From Sphingobacterium spiritivorum (GTDB taxonomy: Bacteria > Bacteroidota > Bacteroidia > Sphingobacteriales > Sphingobacteriaceae), in the NCBI RefSeq assembly GCF_016725325.1, contig NZ_CP068083.1:2046001-2110000 (forward strand): a DNA stretch of 64,000 nt. Direction: 5' to 3'. Made by a program: the position numbers and the translations under genes. Below the pieces are notes generated by a model that saw only the letters and a list, made by a program, of their open reading frames with translations, did not search any database and was not told where the DNA came from. Positions 37,485-46,917 of the stretch are shown piece by piece; the first letter of the stretch is position 1, and every line of letters begins with the position of its first letter.

Positions 37485-38228
37485 ATGAAACTAAAGAATA
37501 TATTTTTTCCGGCCATTATTTTTATAATCATTGGTCTTAATGCATGTAAAAAAGAATATTACGAAGAGACGGGAAAGCATGATCCGAACTATAATGGTAC
37601 CATATGGCAATATCTGCAGGGACGTAAAGACCTTTTTGATACATTGACCAAAGTCGTGGAATATGCAGGGATGAAAGACGTCCTGGACAAAGAGAGTGTA
37701 ACCTTCTTTGCGCCACCTGATATGAGTATTGTCAAAGCGATGAAAGAACTCAATCAATATCTGGTAAGCCGCGGTCAGGATACAGTGACATCTTACAAGC
37801 AGATAGATCCTTCTATCTGGAAAGATTTTCTGGGGATGTATATCATTAAAGATAAATATGTATTAAAAGACTTTCCGCAATTGGATACAATTAATCTGGA
37901 AACTTTTGGCGGACAAGGATATACAAGCTACTCCGGCAGGGTGATGAATATCGGGGTACTGTATAATGATACCAAGACTGTAAATTCTAACGGTGATATA
38001 CAAGTTATCAAATATAGCGGTTACAGACAGTTGTACCTTAATTATGTAGAGGACTATTCGGCATCTAATAATCTTTTCAGTATGACAACCGGACCCGTTG
38101 CTACATCAGATATTCAACCGACGAATGGAGTGCTCCATGTATTGCAGTTCAGCCGGCATATTTTTGGATTCCAGCGTCTTGATTTTGTACGAGCAGCAGT
38201 AGATAAAGGAATCAAACCTCTAAACTAA
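37485..38228 (+). CDS. Fasciclin-like lipoprotein 2
   Basis: A 247-residue lipoprotein from the ATG at 37485 (an earlier in-frame ATG at 37455 would overlap SusD 2 and spoil the lipoprotein signal). The lipobox is GLNACKK. One FAS1-like domain: NGTIWQYLQGRKDLFDTLTK, SVTFFAPPDMSIVKAMKEL (the H1 motif), and a closing PTNGVLHVLQFSRH. It is a paralogue of the product of the gene after SusD 1, giving two SusC-SusD-fasciclin triplets in the operon. Confidence 0.78.
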   Translation: MKLKNIFFPAIIFIIIGLNACKKEYYEETGKHDPNYNGTIWQYLQGRKDLFDTLTKVVEYAGMKDVLDKESVTFFAPPDMSIVKAMKELNQYLVSRGQDTVTSYKQIDPSIWKDFLGMYIIKDKYVLKDFPQLDTINLETFGGQGYTSYSGRVMNIGVLYNDTKTVNSNGDIQVIKYSGYRQLYLNYVEDYSASNNLFSMTTGPVATSDIQPTNGVLHVLQFSRHIFGFQRLDFVRAAVDKGIKPLN

Positions 38229-38239
38229 TATTGACCAAG

Positions 38240-39850
38240 ATGAAATACAGATATATACAGAATTTAGGAAATCTCCTTTTATTCATGACAATTAGTTGCA
38301 TACTAACTGTCGGATGTAGCAAAGACAATTTAGTCGGGGAGAATCCGTATGCCGGTGGTAAAGAACCTTTGGGGGTTTCTTTCAAAAGTAAATATGCGGA
38401 TCCGGAATCAGCATTTCCGGGAGATTTAGTGACATTTGAAGTCAAAGGACTGAAGCAATACGAAGGGAAGTTTGACTTTTTTATAAATAATACAACTGTT
38501 GGAATAGAAGACCTGACAGATTCTACTGTGACGATCAAAATTCCGGAAAAAATCAGTTCAGGAGGTGCGACGATCAAGATCGGGGAGCAGGTGTTCTTTG
38601 GTCCTACACTTAAGATAGAAGGAAGCGTCTCTATAGATGCAACATTTGACATTATCAACGGATTCAATAATACTGTACTCGATATCCTTTCTGAAGGCGG
38701 AGGGTATATCATTACAGGAGGATTTACTGATTTCGAAAAGTCAGCGACAAAAGCTAATCCTATTAATGGGTTACAGTTTTTGAACAGCAATGGTAAAGCC
38801 AGTACAAATATGACTTTCGGAAAAGGAGTGAATCCATTTGGGAATGTCAACTCAATGCTGAAAATGAAAGATGGTTCCTTTATTATAGGGGGCAATTTTG
38901 TAAGTATGAATCAGAGAGAAGCAATGAAAATTGCAAAGCTTAATTCAAAAGGCCAGCTGGATACCATGATTGTAGAAGTTATCAATTCAACTGAAGACAG
39001 AAAAAACGATGTTGATACCGTATCTACCTTTAATGGTGGAATAGAGTTCGGAACAATACTCAAAACATTCGTTACTGGAGATAATAAGATCATCGCAGTT
39101 GGAAATTTTGACCGCTATTCTAAAGTGGACTATACCTATTCATCCCGCAAAAATTATCGCTATGTCTATACACCTGTACGTAACGTGTTCAGATGTGATG
39201 CAAATGGAAAGCTGGATTCAACATTTGTATACAACAATAAAGGAGCAAACGGAATTGTAACCAGTGCCATTCAACAGAATGATGGAAAGATTGTTCTTGT
39301 AGGACAATTTACATCATACAATGACAAGCCTGCTAAAAATATTGTCCGTCTTAATCTGAACGGTACTGTAGATGAATCTTTCAATGTCGGATCAGGTGCA
39401 GACAATAGTATTTTAGAGATAACATATGATTCGGCCAAAGATAAAATTGTACTGTCCGGTGTGTTCAAAAACTTCAATGGTGCAGTGGCTAATAATGTTG
39501 TTTTCCTCAATACTAATGGTAGCGTAGATCAATCATTCCGTATGCGGGAAGTAGAAGGAGGAGGTGTAGCATATGCCAAAATTCTAAGCTATGGAAAGGT
39601 ATTGGTAAACGGGTCGTTCAAAAAGTATGATGGTATCAACAGGTCCAATTTGTTGATTCTTAATATGGACGGGTCTGCCGATCAGCGCTATAATCATATC
39701 GGTAGTTTCAATGGTGTTATTTACGATGCCGTAGAGACGACTTCGGCTCTTGGATTACCAGCTGTAATATTAGGAGGATTTATATTGTCTGTAGATGGAA
39801 AAGCTGTAGGGAATATTGTAAAATTAGAGTTAAACCCAAATCTGAACTAA
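38240..39850 (+). CDS. Lipoprotein with IPT-like and delta-60 beta-propeller repeats (DUF5008-like)
   Basis: A surface lipoprotein of 536 residues (ATG at 38240; lipobox TVGCSKD). Residues about 35-130 look like an IPT/TIG beta domain. From about 130 on there are at least six repeats of the delta-60 type, such as DGKIVLVGQFTSYNDKPAKN-IVRLNLNGTVDESF, normally forming a beta-propeller. I think the N-terminal part corresponds to DUF5008. No catalytic residues are evident, so it is probably a binding or scaffold protein for the import complex. Co-transcribed: 11 bp after the fasciclin-like gene, 1 bp before the next gene. Confidence 0.72.
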   Translation: MKYRYIQNLGNLLLFMTISCILTVGCSKDNLVGENPYAGGKEPLGVSFKSKYADPESAFPGDLVTFEVKGLKQYEGKFDFFINNTTVGIEDLTDSTVTIKIPEKISSGGATIKIGEQVFFGPTLKIEGSVSIDATFDIINGFNNTVLDILSEGGGYIITGGFTDFEKSATKANPINGLQFLNSNGKASTNMTFGKGVNPFGNVNSMLKMKDGSFIIGGNFVSMNQREAMKIAKLNSKGQLDTMIVEVINSTEDRKNDVDTVSTFNGGIEFGTILKTFVTGDNKIIAVGNFDRYSKVDYTYSSRKNYRYVYTPVRNVFRCDANGKLDSTFVYNNKGANGIVTSAIQQNDGKIVLVGQFTSYNDKPAKNIVRLNLNGTVDESFNVGSGADNSILEITYDSAKDKIVLSGVFKNFNGAVANNVVFLNTNGSVDQSFRMREVEGGGVAYAKILSYGKVLVNGSFKKYDGINRSNLLILNMDGSADQRYNHIGSFNGVIYDAVETTSALGLPAVILGGFILSVDGKAVGNIVKLELNPNLN

Positions 39851-39851
39851 G

Positions 39852-41579
39852 ATGATGAAAAGTAATATGTTTGCAATCTATGCAAAAAGAGTATGCCGGA
39901 TCGGATCTGTCATTGTTGCTTCTGTAATCGTAATGAGCTGTAATAAGGATTTTCCGAATCTGTTAAACGAACAGCCGGTAAATCAGAATACGGAAGTGGG
40001 AAAGCCTAAAGTACTTTATATCATCGTGGATGGGTTAAGAGGAAATGCAGTTCTCAGTTCAAATGTAAAGAACCTGACGTTAATGCAGAAAAATGCACTT
40101 TACACGTTCAATGGTCTTACGGATTATAAAACCAATCCCATGACCAATGAGATTGGTTGGGCTTCTATGTTGACTGGAGTATATCAGGACAAGCATAAGG
40201 TCACTTCTTCAGATTTATCAACAGTAGATCTGAAAGATTATCCAACTGTATTCACAAGATTGAAAAGTATAGATCAGGAAGCAACTTCCAGTGTATTTGC
40301 ATCTTCAGATCCTTTGGTCACATACCTAGGCGGAGCAGCTACTACAAAAAAAGGGTTTGGAGGAAATGATGATGAGATGAGCAAAGCCGGACTGGAAGAA
40401 TTAAAGTCCGGAAAATCTGATCTTGTTGTTATGCAGTTTCATGGGGTGGATGATGCAGGACAGAAGTCATCTTATGAATCGACTGATGCACAGTATATCA
40501 GTGCTATAAATAAAGTGGACCAAAAAATAGGAGAAGCTGTAGAAATCATCCGCAACAGACCCAATTACAATAGTGAAAACTGGCTCATTATTGTCAGTTC
40601 ATCCAAAGGAGGAAAAGTACTGGACCCAACTAATGATCAGACCGTATTCGGAGATGCAGTGAGAAACACCTTTACGATGTTCTACTCTCCGAAATTCAGA
40701 CGTAAGCTTATCGCCAAGCTGAATACTACAGATATGCCTTTTGTAGGTAATGCGGTAGGACTTACTTATGGAGATGGAACATCTACTTTAGCCGCACTCG
40801 AAAATACTTCTCAGTATAATTTTGCGAACAACAAAAACTTTACGGTAGTATTCTTTTTCAAGTATAATGAAGTTGATGCCAGCTGGAACTACCCTGTTTT
40901 CTTTTCGAAAAGAGAAGAAGGATTTGGAGGAGCAGGCTGGAATTTCTTTGGTGAAAACGGCAAATGGGGATTCAACTCCTCCATCGGAGGGCAGGTCTTT
41001 GGGCCTGTCGTTAATGACGGAAACTGGCATGCGGTAACGGTCGTTGTGGATCGTACTTCCGGATCTATAAAAGCCTATACGGATGGTGTATTTAACAGTA
41101 CGGCTACGACGAACAGTAATAATCTGGATAATACAGCGCCTTTGCGTATCGGGAAGATACCTGGTAGCTCTAACAATAGTGCCAGATTTACACTTTCTAA
41201 CTTACAGATTTACAATGTTGCCTTTACAGATGAGCAGGTTAAGAATCTGTCCGGTATAACACAAGTCGATGCAACACATGATCAGTACGCCAATCTTATC
41301 GGATACTGGCCGGGATATAGTGATGTCGGAACAGCAAAGTTGAAAGAGAAAACTGGAAAAGGGGCAGATTTTGTACTCACAGGAAAATATGACTGGTTGA
41401 ATTTCAGTGATAAAGTAGATTATTTCAGATCACCTCTGGGGGGAGATTTTTATCATATGGTTCCCAATTCTGTAGATGTACCTTTTATGATTTATCAGTG
41501 GTTTGGAACCAGTGATATCTATCAGTGGTCGCTGGACGGAAAAGGATGGACACCTAATTATATATTGGTAAGAGATTAA
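39852..41579 (+). CDS. Lipoprotein: degenerate alkaline-phosphatase-like + LamG + DUF4983-like
   Basis: A 575-residue surface lipoprotein (Cys30 in VMSCNKD). Residues 50-285 have the alkaline phosphatase/phosphodiesterase fold pattern, with the first metal-ligand Asp60 in IIVDGLRG. The nucleophile position reads NEIGWAS with Gly102 where Thr or Ser is required, the DxxGH motif is DDAGQ, and the SDHG motif is SSKGG. It is therefore probably inactive. Residues about 310-470 form a LamG/concanavalin-like domain (NWHAVTVVVDR), and the rest resembles DUF4983. Binding, not catalysis, is the likely role. A paralogue is encoded two genes downstream. Confidence 0.75.
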   Translation: MMKSNMFAIYAKRVCRIGSVIVASVIVMSCNKDFPNLLNEQPVNQNTEVGKPKVLYIIVDGLRGNAVLSSNVKNLTLMQKNALYTFNGLTDYKTNPMTNEIGWASMLTGVYQDKHKVTSSDLSTVDLKDYPTVFTRLKSIDQEATSSVFASSDPLVTYLGGAATTKKGFGGNDDEMSKAGLEELKSGKSDLVVMQFHGVDDAGQKSSYESTDAQYISAINKVDQKIGEAVEIIRNRPNYNSENWLIIVSSSKGGKVLDPTNDQTVFGDAVRNTFTMFYSPKFRRKLIAKLNTTDMPFVGNAVGLTYGDGTSTLAALENTSQYNFANNKNFTVVFFFKYNEVDASWNYPVFFSKREEGFGGAGWNFFGENGKWGFNSSIGGQVFGPVVNDGNWHAVTVVVDRTSGSIKAYTDGVFNSTATTNSNNLDNTAPLRIGKIPGSSNNSARFTLSNLQIYNVAFTDEQVKNLSGITQVDATHDQYANLIGYWPGYSDVGTAKLKEKTGKGADFVLTGKYDWLNFSDKVDYFRSPLGGDFYHMVPNSVDVPFMIYQWFGTSDIYQWSLDGKGWTPNYILVRD

Positions 41580-41609
41580 GATCTAATACTAACGATTAAA
41601 GAACTTATT

Positions 41610-43613
41610 ATGAAAAAGAGCAATATTAGAATATTCATAGCACTGTGCATAGGGACTCTGTTGCTGTCCTGTAAAAAATATGGATATGATTTTCAGGATG
41701 GGCATCAGGATGGGGATAAAGATCCTTCAGCAATAGATACCACTATGTTTGTCGCTGACAAGAGCTTGTATGATCGTGCCCGGGTATTTCCAGGTCTGGT
41801 AGGAGAGAATGTGACACGTATCAAAGATACAGCGATCATCATAGACATGAATAAGAATGTTATTTCATCCAAAGATTTTAAAATCAATGTAGCTCCTCAA
41901 GCGATTTACAGTACAGGATTGTATGCTCCTCCGGGAGAGAATGTCAAGATCACTGTACCTGACGGGCTTATCGGGCTGACGGTACAAGTTGGTGCGCACA
42001 TGGATAATCTGACAGGTAAGGAAACATTAAAACGTGATCCGGTTATTTATACGGTTAAAGAACTCGCTCCGGGAGTTAACTATGTACGTAATTTATATGG
42101 CGGTACAATCTGGATACGTTCTAATGTGGCAAGACCAACTCCTGTCAACTTAAAATTCAGCGGGCCTGTAAGGGCTTCCGATTTTGTGCATGGTCAGAGC
42201 GATATTGCGTCATGGAAAAAAGATGTATTAGCTAATAATGTTCCGTGGTTAGAAATCCGTGGTAAACATATGGTAATGACAGTTCCGCGTGCGAATGTTG
42301 TTACTTTTATTAACCAGGGAAGATTCAATGATCTTAATGAGGTAATGGCCGAGTGGAACGTGGTATATGAGAAAGATTATTATGACTGGATGGGACTTAG
42401 TGCCACTGCAACGCAGGTGAAAGACCGTTATCCGGAATTTCCGCAGCGTGTAGTTCTGGATATACAACCTTCGCTGGGATATGCACATAGTGGTTTTCCA
42501 TGGGTTGCACAGAATGATCTTCAATGGCTGGATGAGTTGACCAATCTGACGACCATACACAATGGCAATTCATGGGGTTCTTATCACGAAGTCGGACACA
42601 ATTTCCAGCAGACTTCAACATGGAGTTGGTCAGATTTAGGAGAAACCTCAAACAACCTGTTTATTTTTAACGGAGGACATAGAAGAGGGAATGCGACTAT
42701 CCTCAATTTTCACCCGGCGCTGAAGACAGCTATACCTACAGCCTTGACTTTTGCGGCTTCACTGACAGGGAAGAATTTCTCTAATCTGGATGGAGTTATT
42801 GCAGATGGTGAAGCTCCTTTTTTCAGATTGACACCTTTCCTACAGCTATTCGATAAAATACAGGGTAAAAATGGGGAATCCGGATGGGCATTTATGACCT
42901 ACTTGTACAGTAAATCCAGGAATTCAGATTATCAGTTCTCCTTGGATCAGGCTAAAAGAGATTACTTCTACCGCTCATTATGTGAGTTTACAGGACGTGA
43001 TTACTACCGTTTCATGGTTGCATGGGGAATGGCTGTCAGTAATGTAGCCAAGAAAGAAATGCGTGCAAAATATCCACCTATGGAAATGACAACCTGGACA
43101 TACGATCCTATTAATAAAACAGGGGGCAATTCTACCATGAATCCAAAGTATGATCTGCCTTCAAGCTCTTTTGAGTATACCTCTAACATGGCCACAGCAA
43201 CTAATGAGAGTACAGGTAAATTTACAGCAATCAACGATGGTAGTATTACAACTTATTGGCACACATGTTACAGCAGTTGTAATCCGGTTACTTCACTTCC
43301 GGTGACCATCACTATCGATATGAAAACTGCCGGCGAAATCAGAGGATTTTTTATTCAAAACAGACAAGGTAATACTTATGCAACACGTGTCAAAGTATAT
43401 ACCAGTACAGATAATATCAGCTGGACAGAGCAGGGCGACTATAAATTGGCGCAGTCAAGTGAGGCTACAGCAATACGAAATGCAAGAAGAGATTTTTATT
43501 TCCCTGCATTAGTAGAGCCAAGATACGTCAAATTTGAATTTCCGGATAAGAATCTGGGAGGTGAAAATCATGTGGCTTTGGCCGAATTGGGTATTTTCTT
43601 TGATATTAATTAA
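41610..43613 (+). CDS. M60-family (enhancin/mucinase-type) metallopeptidase lipoprotein
   Basis: A zinc peptidase predicted to cut O-glycosylated proteins such as mucins at the cell surface. Lipoprotein Cys21 (LLLSCKK). Residues about 55-195 form the beta-rich M60 N-terminal domain (STGLYAPPGENVKITVP, YGGTIWIRS). The catalytic domain carries gluzincin HEVGH at 326-330 and a further Glu345 (DLGETSN), matching HExxH-x(8-28)-E of M60. Residues about 515-667 are an F5/8-type discoidin domain (GSITTYWHTCYS, PRYVKFEF), usually sugar binding. All catalytic residues are present. It is the only evident hydrolase of the operon, which defines the likely substrate class. Confidence 0.9.
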   Translation: MKKSNIRIFIALCIGTLLLSCKKYGYDFQDGHQDGDKDPSAIDTTMFVADKSLYDRARVFPGLVGENVTRIKDTAIIIDMNKNVISSKDFKINVAPQAIYSTGLYAPPGENVKITVPDGLIGLTVQVGAHMDNLTGKETLKRDPVIYTVKELAPGVNYVRNLYGGTIWIRSNVARPTPVNLKFSGPVRASDFVHGQSDIASWKKDVLANNVPWLEIRGKHMVMTVPRANVVTFINQGRFNDLNEVMAEWNVVYEKDYYDWMGLSATATQVKDRYPEFPQRVVLDIQPSLGYAHSGFPWVAQNDLQWLDELTNLTTIHNGNSWGSYHEVGHNFQQTSTWSWSDLGETSNNLFIFNGGHRRGNATILNFHPALKTAIPTALTFAASLTGKNFSNLDGVIADGEAPFFRLTPFLQLFDKIQGKNGESGWAFMTYLYSKSRNSDYQFSLDQAKRDYFYRSLCEFTGRDYYRFMVAWGMAVSNVAKKEMRAKYPPMEMTTWTYDPINKTGGNSTMNPKYDLPSSSFEYTSNMATATNESTGKFTAINDGSITTYWHTCYSSCNPVTSLPVTITIDMKTAGEIRGFFIQNRQGNTYATRVKVYTSTDNISWTEQGDYKLAQSSEATAIRNARRDFYFPALVEPRYVKFEFPDKNLGGENHVALAELGIFFDIN

Positions 43614-43621
43614 TGACTATT

Positions 43622-45373
43622 ATGAACTGTAAAAATATATACATCTCTTTTGCAACGTTAGCATTTGCGTCTCTGGCACTGCTTTTCAGTTGTTCAAAAT
43701 ATGATAATCCTGCGCCCAATTTTGAAGAATATGAATTGCCGCCGGATACTGTTGTACAACGCAAAGTATTGCTTATTTCTATAGATGGTGCGGTTGGTAA
43801 GGAAGTGAAAGAAATTATGCCTGAAACCATCAAATCTCTTGTGCCGAACAGTAAATATTCTTTTAGGGCAATAGCAGGAGAAAATACCGCTGATGCACCA
43901 ACCTGGACAAGTCTGATGGTAGGACAGACGTCTGCTACGCATCATATCAGCAGTGATGACTATTTACCTGAACAGGGAGAAGATGAACATGCTGAACTTG
44001 TCTATCCGACATCCTTTATAAACAGAATTGAAAAACTAACACCGGAGAAAAAAACATATGCAATCTCTCAATCCACTGGTTTAGCCAATGTTCTCTTGCT
44101 GGATGCCGATGAAAGTGCTTTGGCAACAAATGATGAAGATGCTAAAAATAAAGCCGTTGATTTTTTGAAAAACCGAAATGTTGACATTATGGTTTTGCAG
44201 CTCACAGATGTAATCAAGGCAGGGGTAAACTCATCTTTTTCAGCAAGCAGCCCGGAGTATGTGGCAGCAGTCAAAAAAGATGATCAGTATATAGGGGAAA
44301 TAATTGCTGCTTTGAAAGCAAGAGCTAACTACAAATACGAAGACTGGTTAATTATCCTTACGTCCAATCACGGAGGTACCGGAAATACCTATGGAGGAAG
44401 TTCTTTCGAAGAACGTAATTCATTCACATTATATCATAATCCCAATTTTGCTTCGTCAGAGCTTAATGGTGAGATGATCACGCCCGTCAATTTCTACGGA
44501 TTTGATGGCAGTGAAACAAATTCGCCAACTGAAGGTGTAAGAGCACGGAATTCGAATATAGGTACGACAGAGGATGATTATAATCCTGCAAAAACAAAAC
44601 AACTGACAATTGCGGCTAAAATTAAGATCAATAAGAATAAGGCGCGTGGTGATTATTATTTTGATGTTCCTCCGTTTCTGAGTAAGACAAATGCCAGAAC
44701 CGGGCAAACTCCGGGATGGTCGTTCTTTAGAAACGGGAACGGTGTCTCCTTCTTTACCGCTGACGGAAGTGTAAAGAATGAAATGAAAGTGGATAATATA
44801 TCACGTAACGGAGAGTGGGCGCATATCACAGGAGTTATATATCAGGAAGGTGAAAATGTCGTGTCTAAATTTTATGTAAACGGAGTATTATCCGGCACGC
44901 AATCCAATAAAATGGATATTACAAAAGTATTATCCCCAAGTGCACTTACATTCGGCTTTCAGGGATCTACTTTCTTCAATCAGTATGTGGATTTCTATAT
45001 GTGTGATGTCATGATCTTCAATAAAAGTCTGGAGGAAACGGAAGTGCGGGCTCTTGCCAATAAAATGGGTATTGCAGAAAGCGACCCTAATTATGCGAAT
45101 CTGAAAGGCTATTGGCCGATGCAGGACAATGACAAAAGCGGCAAATTCAAAAATGCAATATCCGGAAAACCAGATATTGCACTTCAGGGTAAGTATAGTT
45201 ATAAAGTTTCGGCCAATACCTTGCCTTTTGTTGATGCAAACAGTAGTATACTTTTTCAGGATATTGATATTGCTCCACAGGTCTATTACTGGATGGGCGT
45301 GAAAACTCAGGAAACATGGAAACTGGAAGGAAGTGTTTTCTTAAACAAATTTGAAGTAGAGTTTTTAAAATAG
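43622..45373 (+). CDS. Lipoprotein: alkaline-phosphatase-like + LamG + DUF4983-like, paralogue 2
   Basis: A 583-residue lipoprotein (ATG at 43622 chosen over 43613, which overlaps the M60 stop; lipobox LFSCSKY). It shares the plan of the product of 39852-41579. Here the first Asp is present in LISIDGA, and the nucleophile Thr is kept in DAPTWTS, but the DxxGH motif reads TDVIKAGVN with no His, and the final motif is SNHGG where SDHG is expected. So it is partly degenerate, with activity doubtful. The LamG-like domain covers about 320-480 with GEWAHITGVIYQ. It follows the M60 gene directly, suggesting they act on the same surface substrate. Confidence 0.73.
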   Translation: MNCKNIYISFATLAFASLALLFSCSKYDNPAPNFEEYELPPDTVVQRKVLLISIDGAVGKEVKEIMPETIKSLVPNSKYSFRAIAGENTADAPTWTSLMVGQTSATHHISSDDYLPEQGEDEHAELVYPTSFINRIEKLTPEKKTYAISQSTGLANVLLLDADESALATNDEDAKNKAVDFLKNRNVDIMVLQLTDVIKAGVNSSFSASSPEYVAAVKKDDQYIGEIIAALKARANYKYEDWLIILTSNHGGTGNTYGGSSFEERNSFTLYHNPNFASSELNGEMITPVNFYGFDGSETNSPTEGVRARNSNIGTTEDDYNPAKTKQLTIAAKIKINKNKARGDYYFDVPPFLSKTNARTGQTPGWSFFRNGNGVSFFTADGSVKNEMKVDNISRNGEWAHITGVIYQEGENVVSKFYVNGVLSGTQSNKMDITKVLSPSALTFGFQGSTFFNQYVDFYMCDVMIFNKSLEETEVRALANKMGIAESDPNYANLKGYWPMQDNDKSGKFKNAISGKPDIALQGKYSYKVSANTLPFVDANSSILFQDIDIAPQVYYWMGVKTQETWKLEGSVFLNKFEVEFLK

Positions 45374-45396
45374 ACCATTATTAAAGACAACCAATT

Positions 45397-46893
45397 ATGA
45401 AAACATATATTCAACACTTAATTATTCTCTTTATTTCAGGAGTGCTTCTGTTCAATTCCTGTAAGCAGGACGAACTGATCTTCCCGGAGGTTGTTCAGAC
45501 AGATGAGACAGTTACAACCACAAGACCAACTGCTCGTCCCAATAATCTGACGCTGTTCAGCAATTACAATCAGCAGATAGAGATATTCTGGCCACCTGTG
45601 AGCGACAGAGTAAAAAAAGCAACGGTTAGCTATCAGGAAACATCCGGAACAAAATCTGTAGATGTTGTGGAATTCGACAACCCTACTGTGCTGACTGTGG
45701 AACAGGAAAAAGAATACAGTATTAATATCGTTTATTATACAGCGGACAATACACCGTCAAAGACAAGTACAATTAAAATCACTTCCAAACCATTTGAGAG
45801 TGAATTCAAAGCAAAAGGAGTTACGATGTTGGCATCTCCGGGAGGAGTCAGGTTTATATTTCCTTCAACTACTGCAAAGCAATTTGAGTATAAGATAAAA
45901 TATCAGGCTGACGGACAACCAAAGGAAAAGGTAGTTACAAGCAGCGATTTAGATGTTATTGTAGAGGTAACTGGGCTTAGTGATGAAACGAAAGCCTATG
46001 AGTTCGATGTTACAGTTACTGACAAAGTGCTGAATCTGACATCCAAAAGCTATCCTTACAGTCAGAAACCAGGAATTCTTCCTTACAAAGAGATTGCTGC
46101 ATCATTATCAATGTCAGGTTATTTCAATAAGGGACAAATATTCTGGACCAACGGAAGTGGCAAAAATGTCAATTTTGAAATCAGTTACCTGTTAAATGGC
46201 GCGCCACAAAAGTTAACAATTCCAAATACCGCTGTTGAAGAAGGTAACTATATTTTTGCTATTAATACTTCAGCTACAGCCATAGCAGTTAAAGTCACTG
46301 GAGAAGAAGGATTGAGTACAGTTGTCAACGGATCTGTTGCGCCAAGTCAGCTTAAAGCATTTAATACCGCTGATGCACGTAAAGGCTGGACACCGTATGC
46401 CTCCAATTCTAATTCTACATCTGAAGGGCCGCCATCCTTTATGCTGGATGCGAATACTTCAACTATATGGCATACACAGTGGTCTACCACGACAACTTCT
46501 TCGCATCCGGCAGATCAAAAGTATCCTTTTACACTGATTTTCACCTTTACAAAAACAAGAGCTGCTTCGGCATCAGGACTGTTCAATGAGGCTGCCCTCA
46601 GAACTCCGGCAGCGCCTTATGATCCGATTGTTGTAAAGGAAATCTCCTTGCTTCACCGAAGTGCCAGCAATAGAGTCGTGAAAGATGTAAGAGTATACGG
46701 AATAGATTTGCAAGGAAAAGAGATCGACTTTGGACAGTTTACATTGTCTAATACAGTTCAGGAAACTAAACTGGCATTGAATAATAATGAAATTCTCAAA
46801 GGCGTAAAAATAGTTTGTCTGACCACATTCTCGACAACCAATCAATTTGCCAATTTCAATGAAATCTACATAACAGGTTATCCTGAAAAATAG
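45397..46893 (+). CDS. Lipoprotein with Fn3-like and discoidin-like domains (DUF4998-like)
   Basis: The last gene of the operon: a 498-residue lipoprotein (lipobox FNSCKQD). Residues about 45-325 look like two or three fibronectin-III-like beta domains resembling DUF4998 (NLTLFSNYNQQIEIFWPPVSD). Residues about 340-498 resemble an F5/8-type discoidin module (SFMLDANTSTIWHTQWS, with ANFNEIYITGY at the end). No enzyme motif. The discoidin module is similar in style to the one on the M60 peptidase, so both may bind the same glycan. The operon ends here at a strong terminator. Confidence 0.7.
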   Translation: MKTYIQHLIILFISGVLLFNSCKQDELIFPEVVQTDETVTTTRPTARPNNLTLFSNYNQQIEIFWPPVSDRVKKATVSYQETSGTKSVDVVEFDNPTVLTVEQEKEYSINIVYYTADNTPSKTSTIKITSKPFESEFKAKGVTMLASPGGVRFIFPSTTAKQFEYKIKYQADGQPKEKVVTSSDLDVIVEVTGLSDETKAYEFDVTVTDKVLNLTSKSYPYSQKPGILPYKEIAASLSMSGYFNKGQIFWTNGSGKNVNFEISYLLNGAPQKLTIPNTAVEEGNYIFAINTSATAIAVKVTGEEGLSTVVNGSVAPSQLKAFNTADARKGWTPYASNSNSTSEGPPSFMLDANTSTIWHTQWSTTTTSSHPADQKYPFTLIFTFTKTRAASASGLFNEAALRTPAAPYDPIVVKEISLLHRSASNRVVKDVRVYGIDLQGKEIDFGQFTLSNTVQETKLALNNNEILKGVKIVCLTTFSTTNQFANFNEIYITGYPEK

Positions 46894-46917
46894 ATATATT
46901 CTCAATAATCAGTTAAA

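Noticed and set aside
38212..38895. Minus-strand open frame of 227 codons opposite the delta-60 lipoprotein gene
   Set aside because: Proline/serine-rich translation without domain features, opposite a well-supported operon gene; a shadow of its codon pattern.
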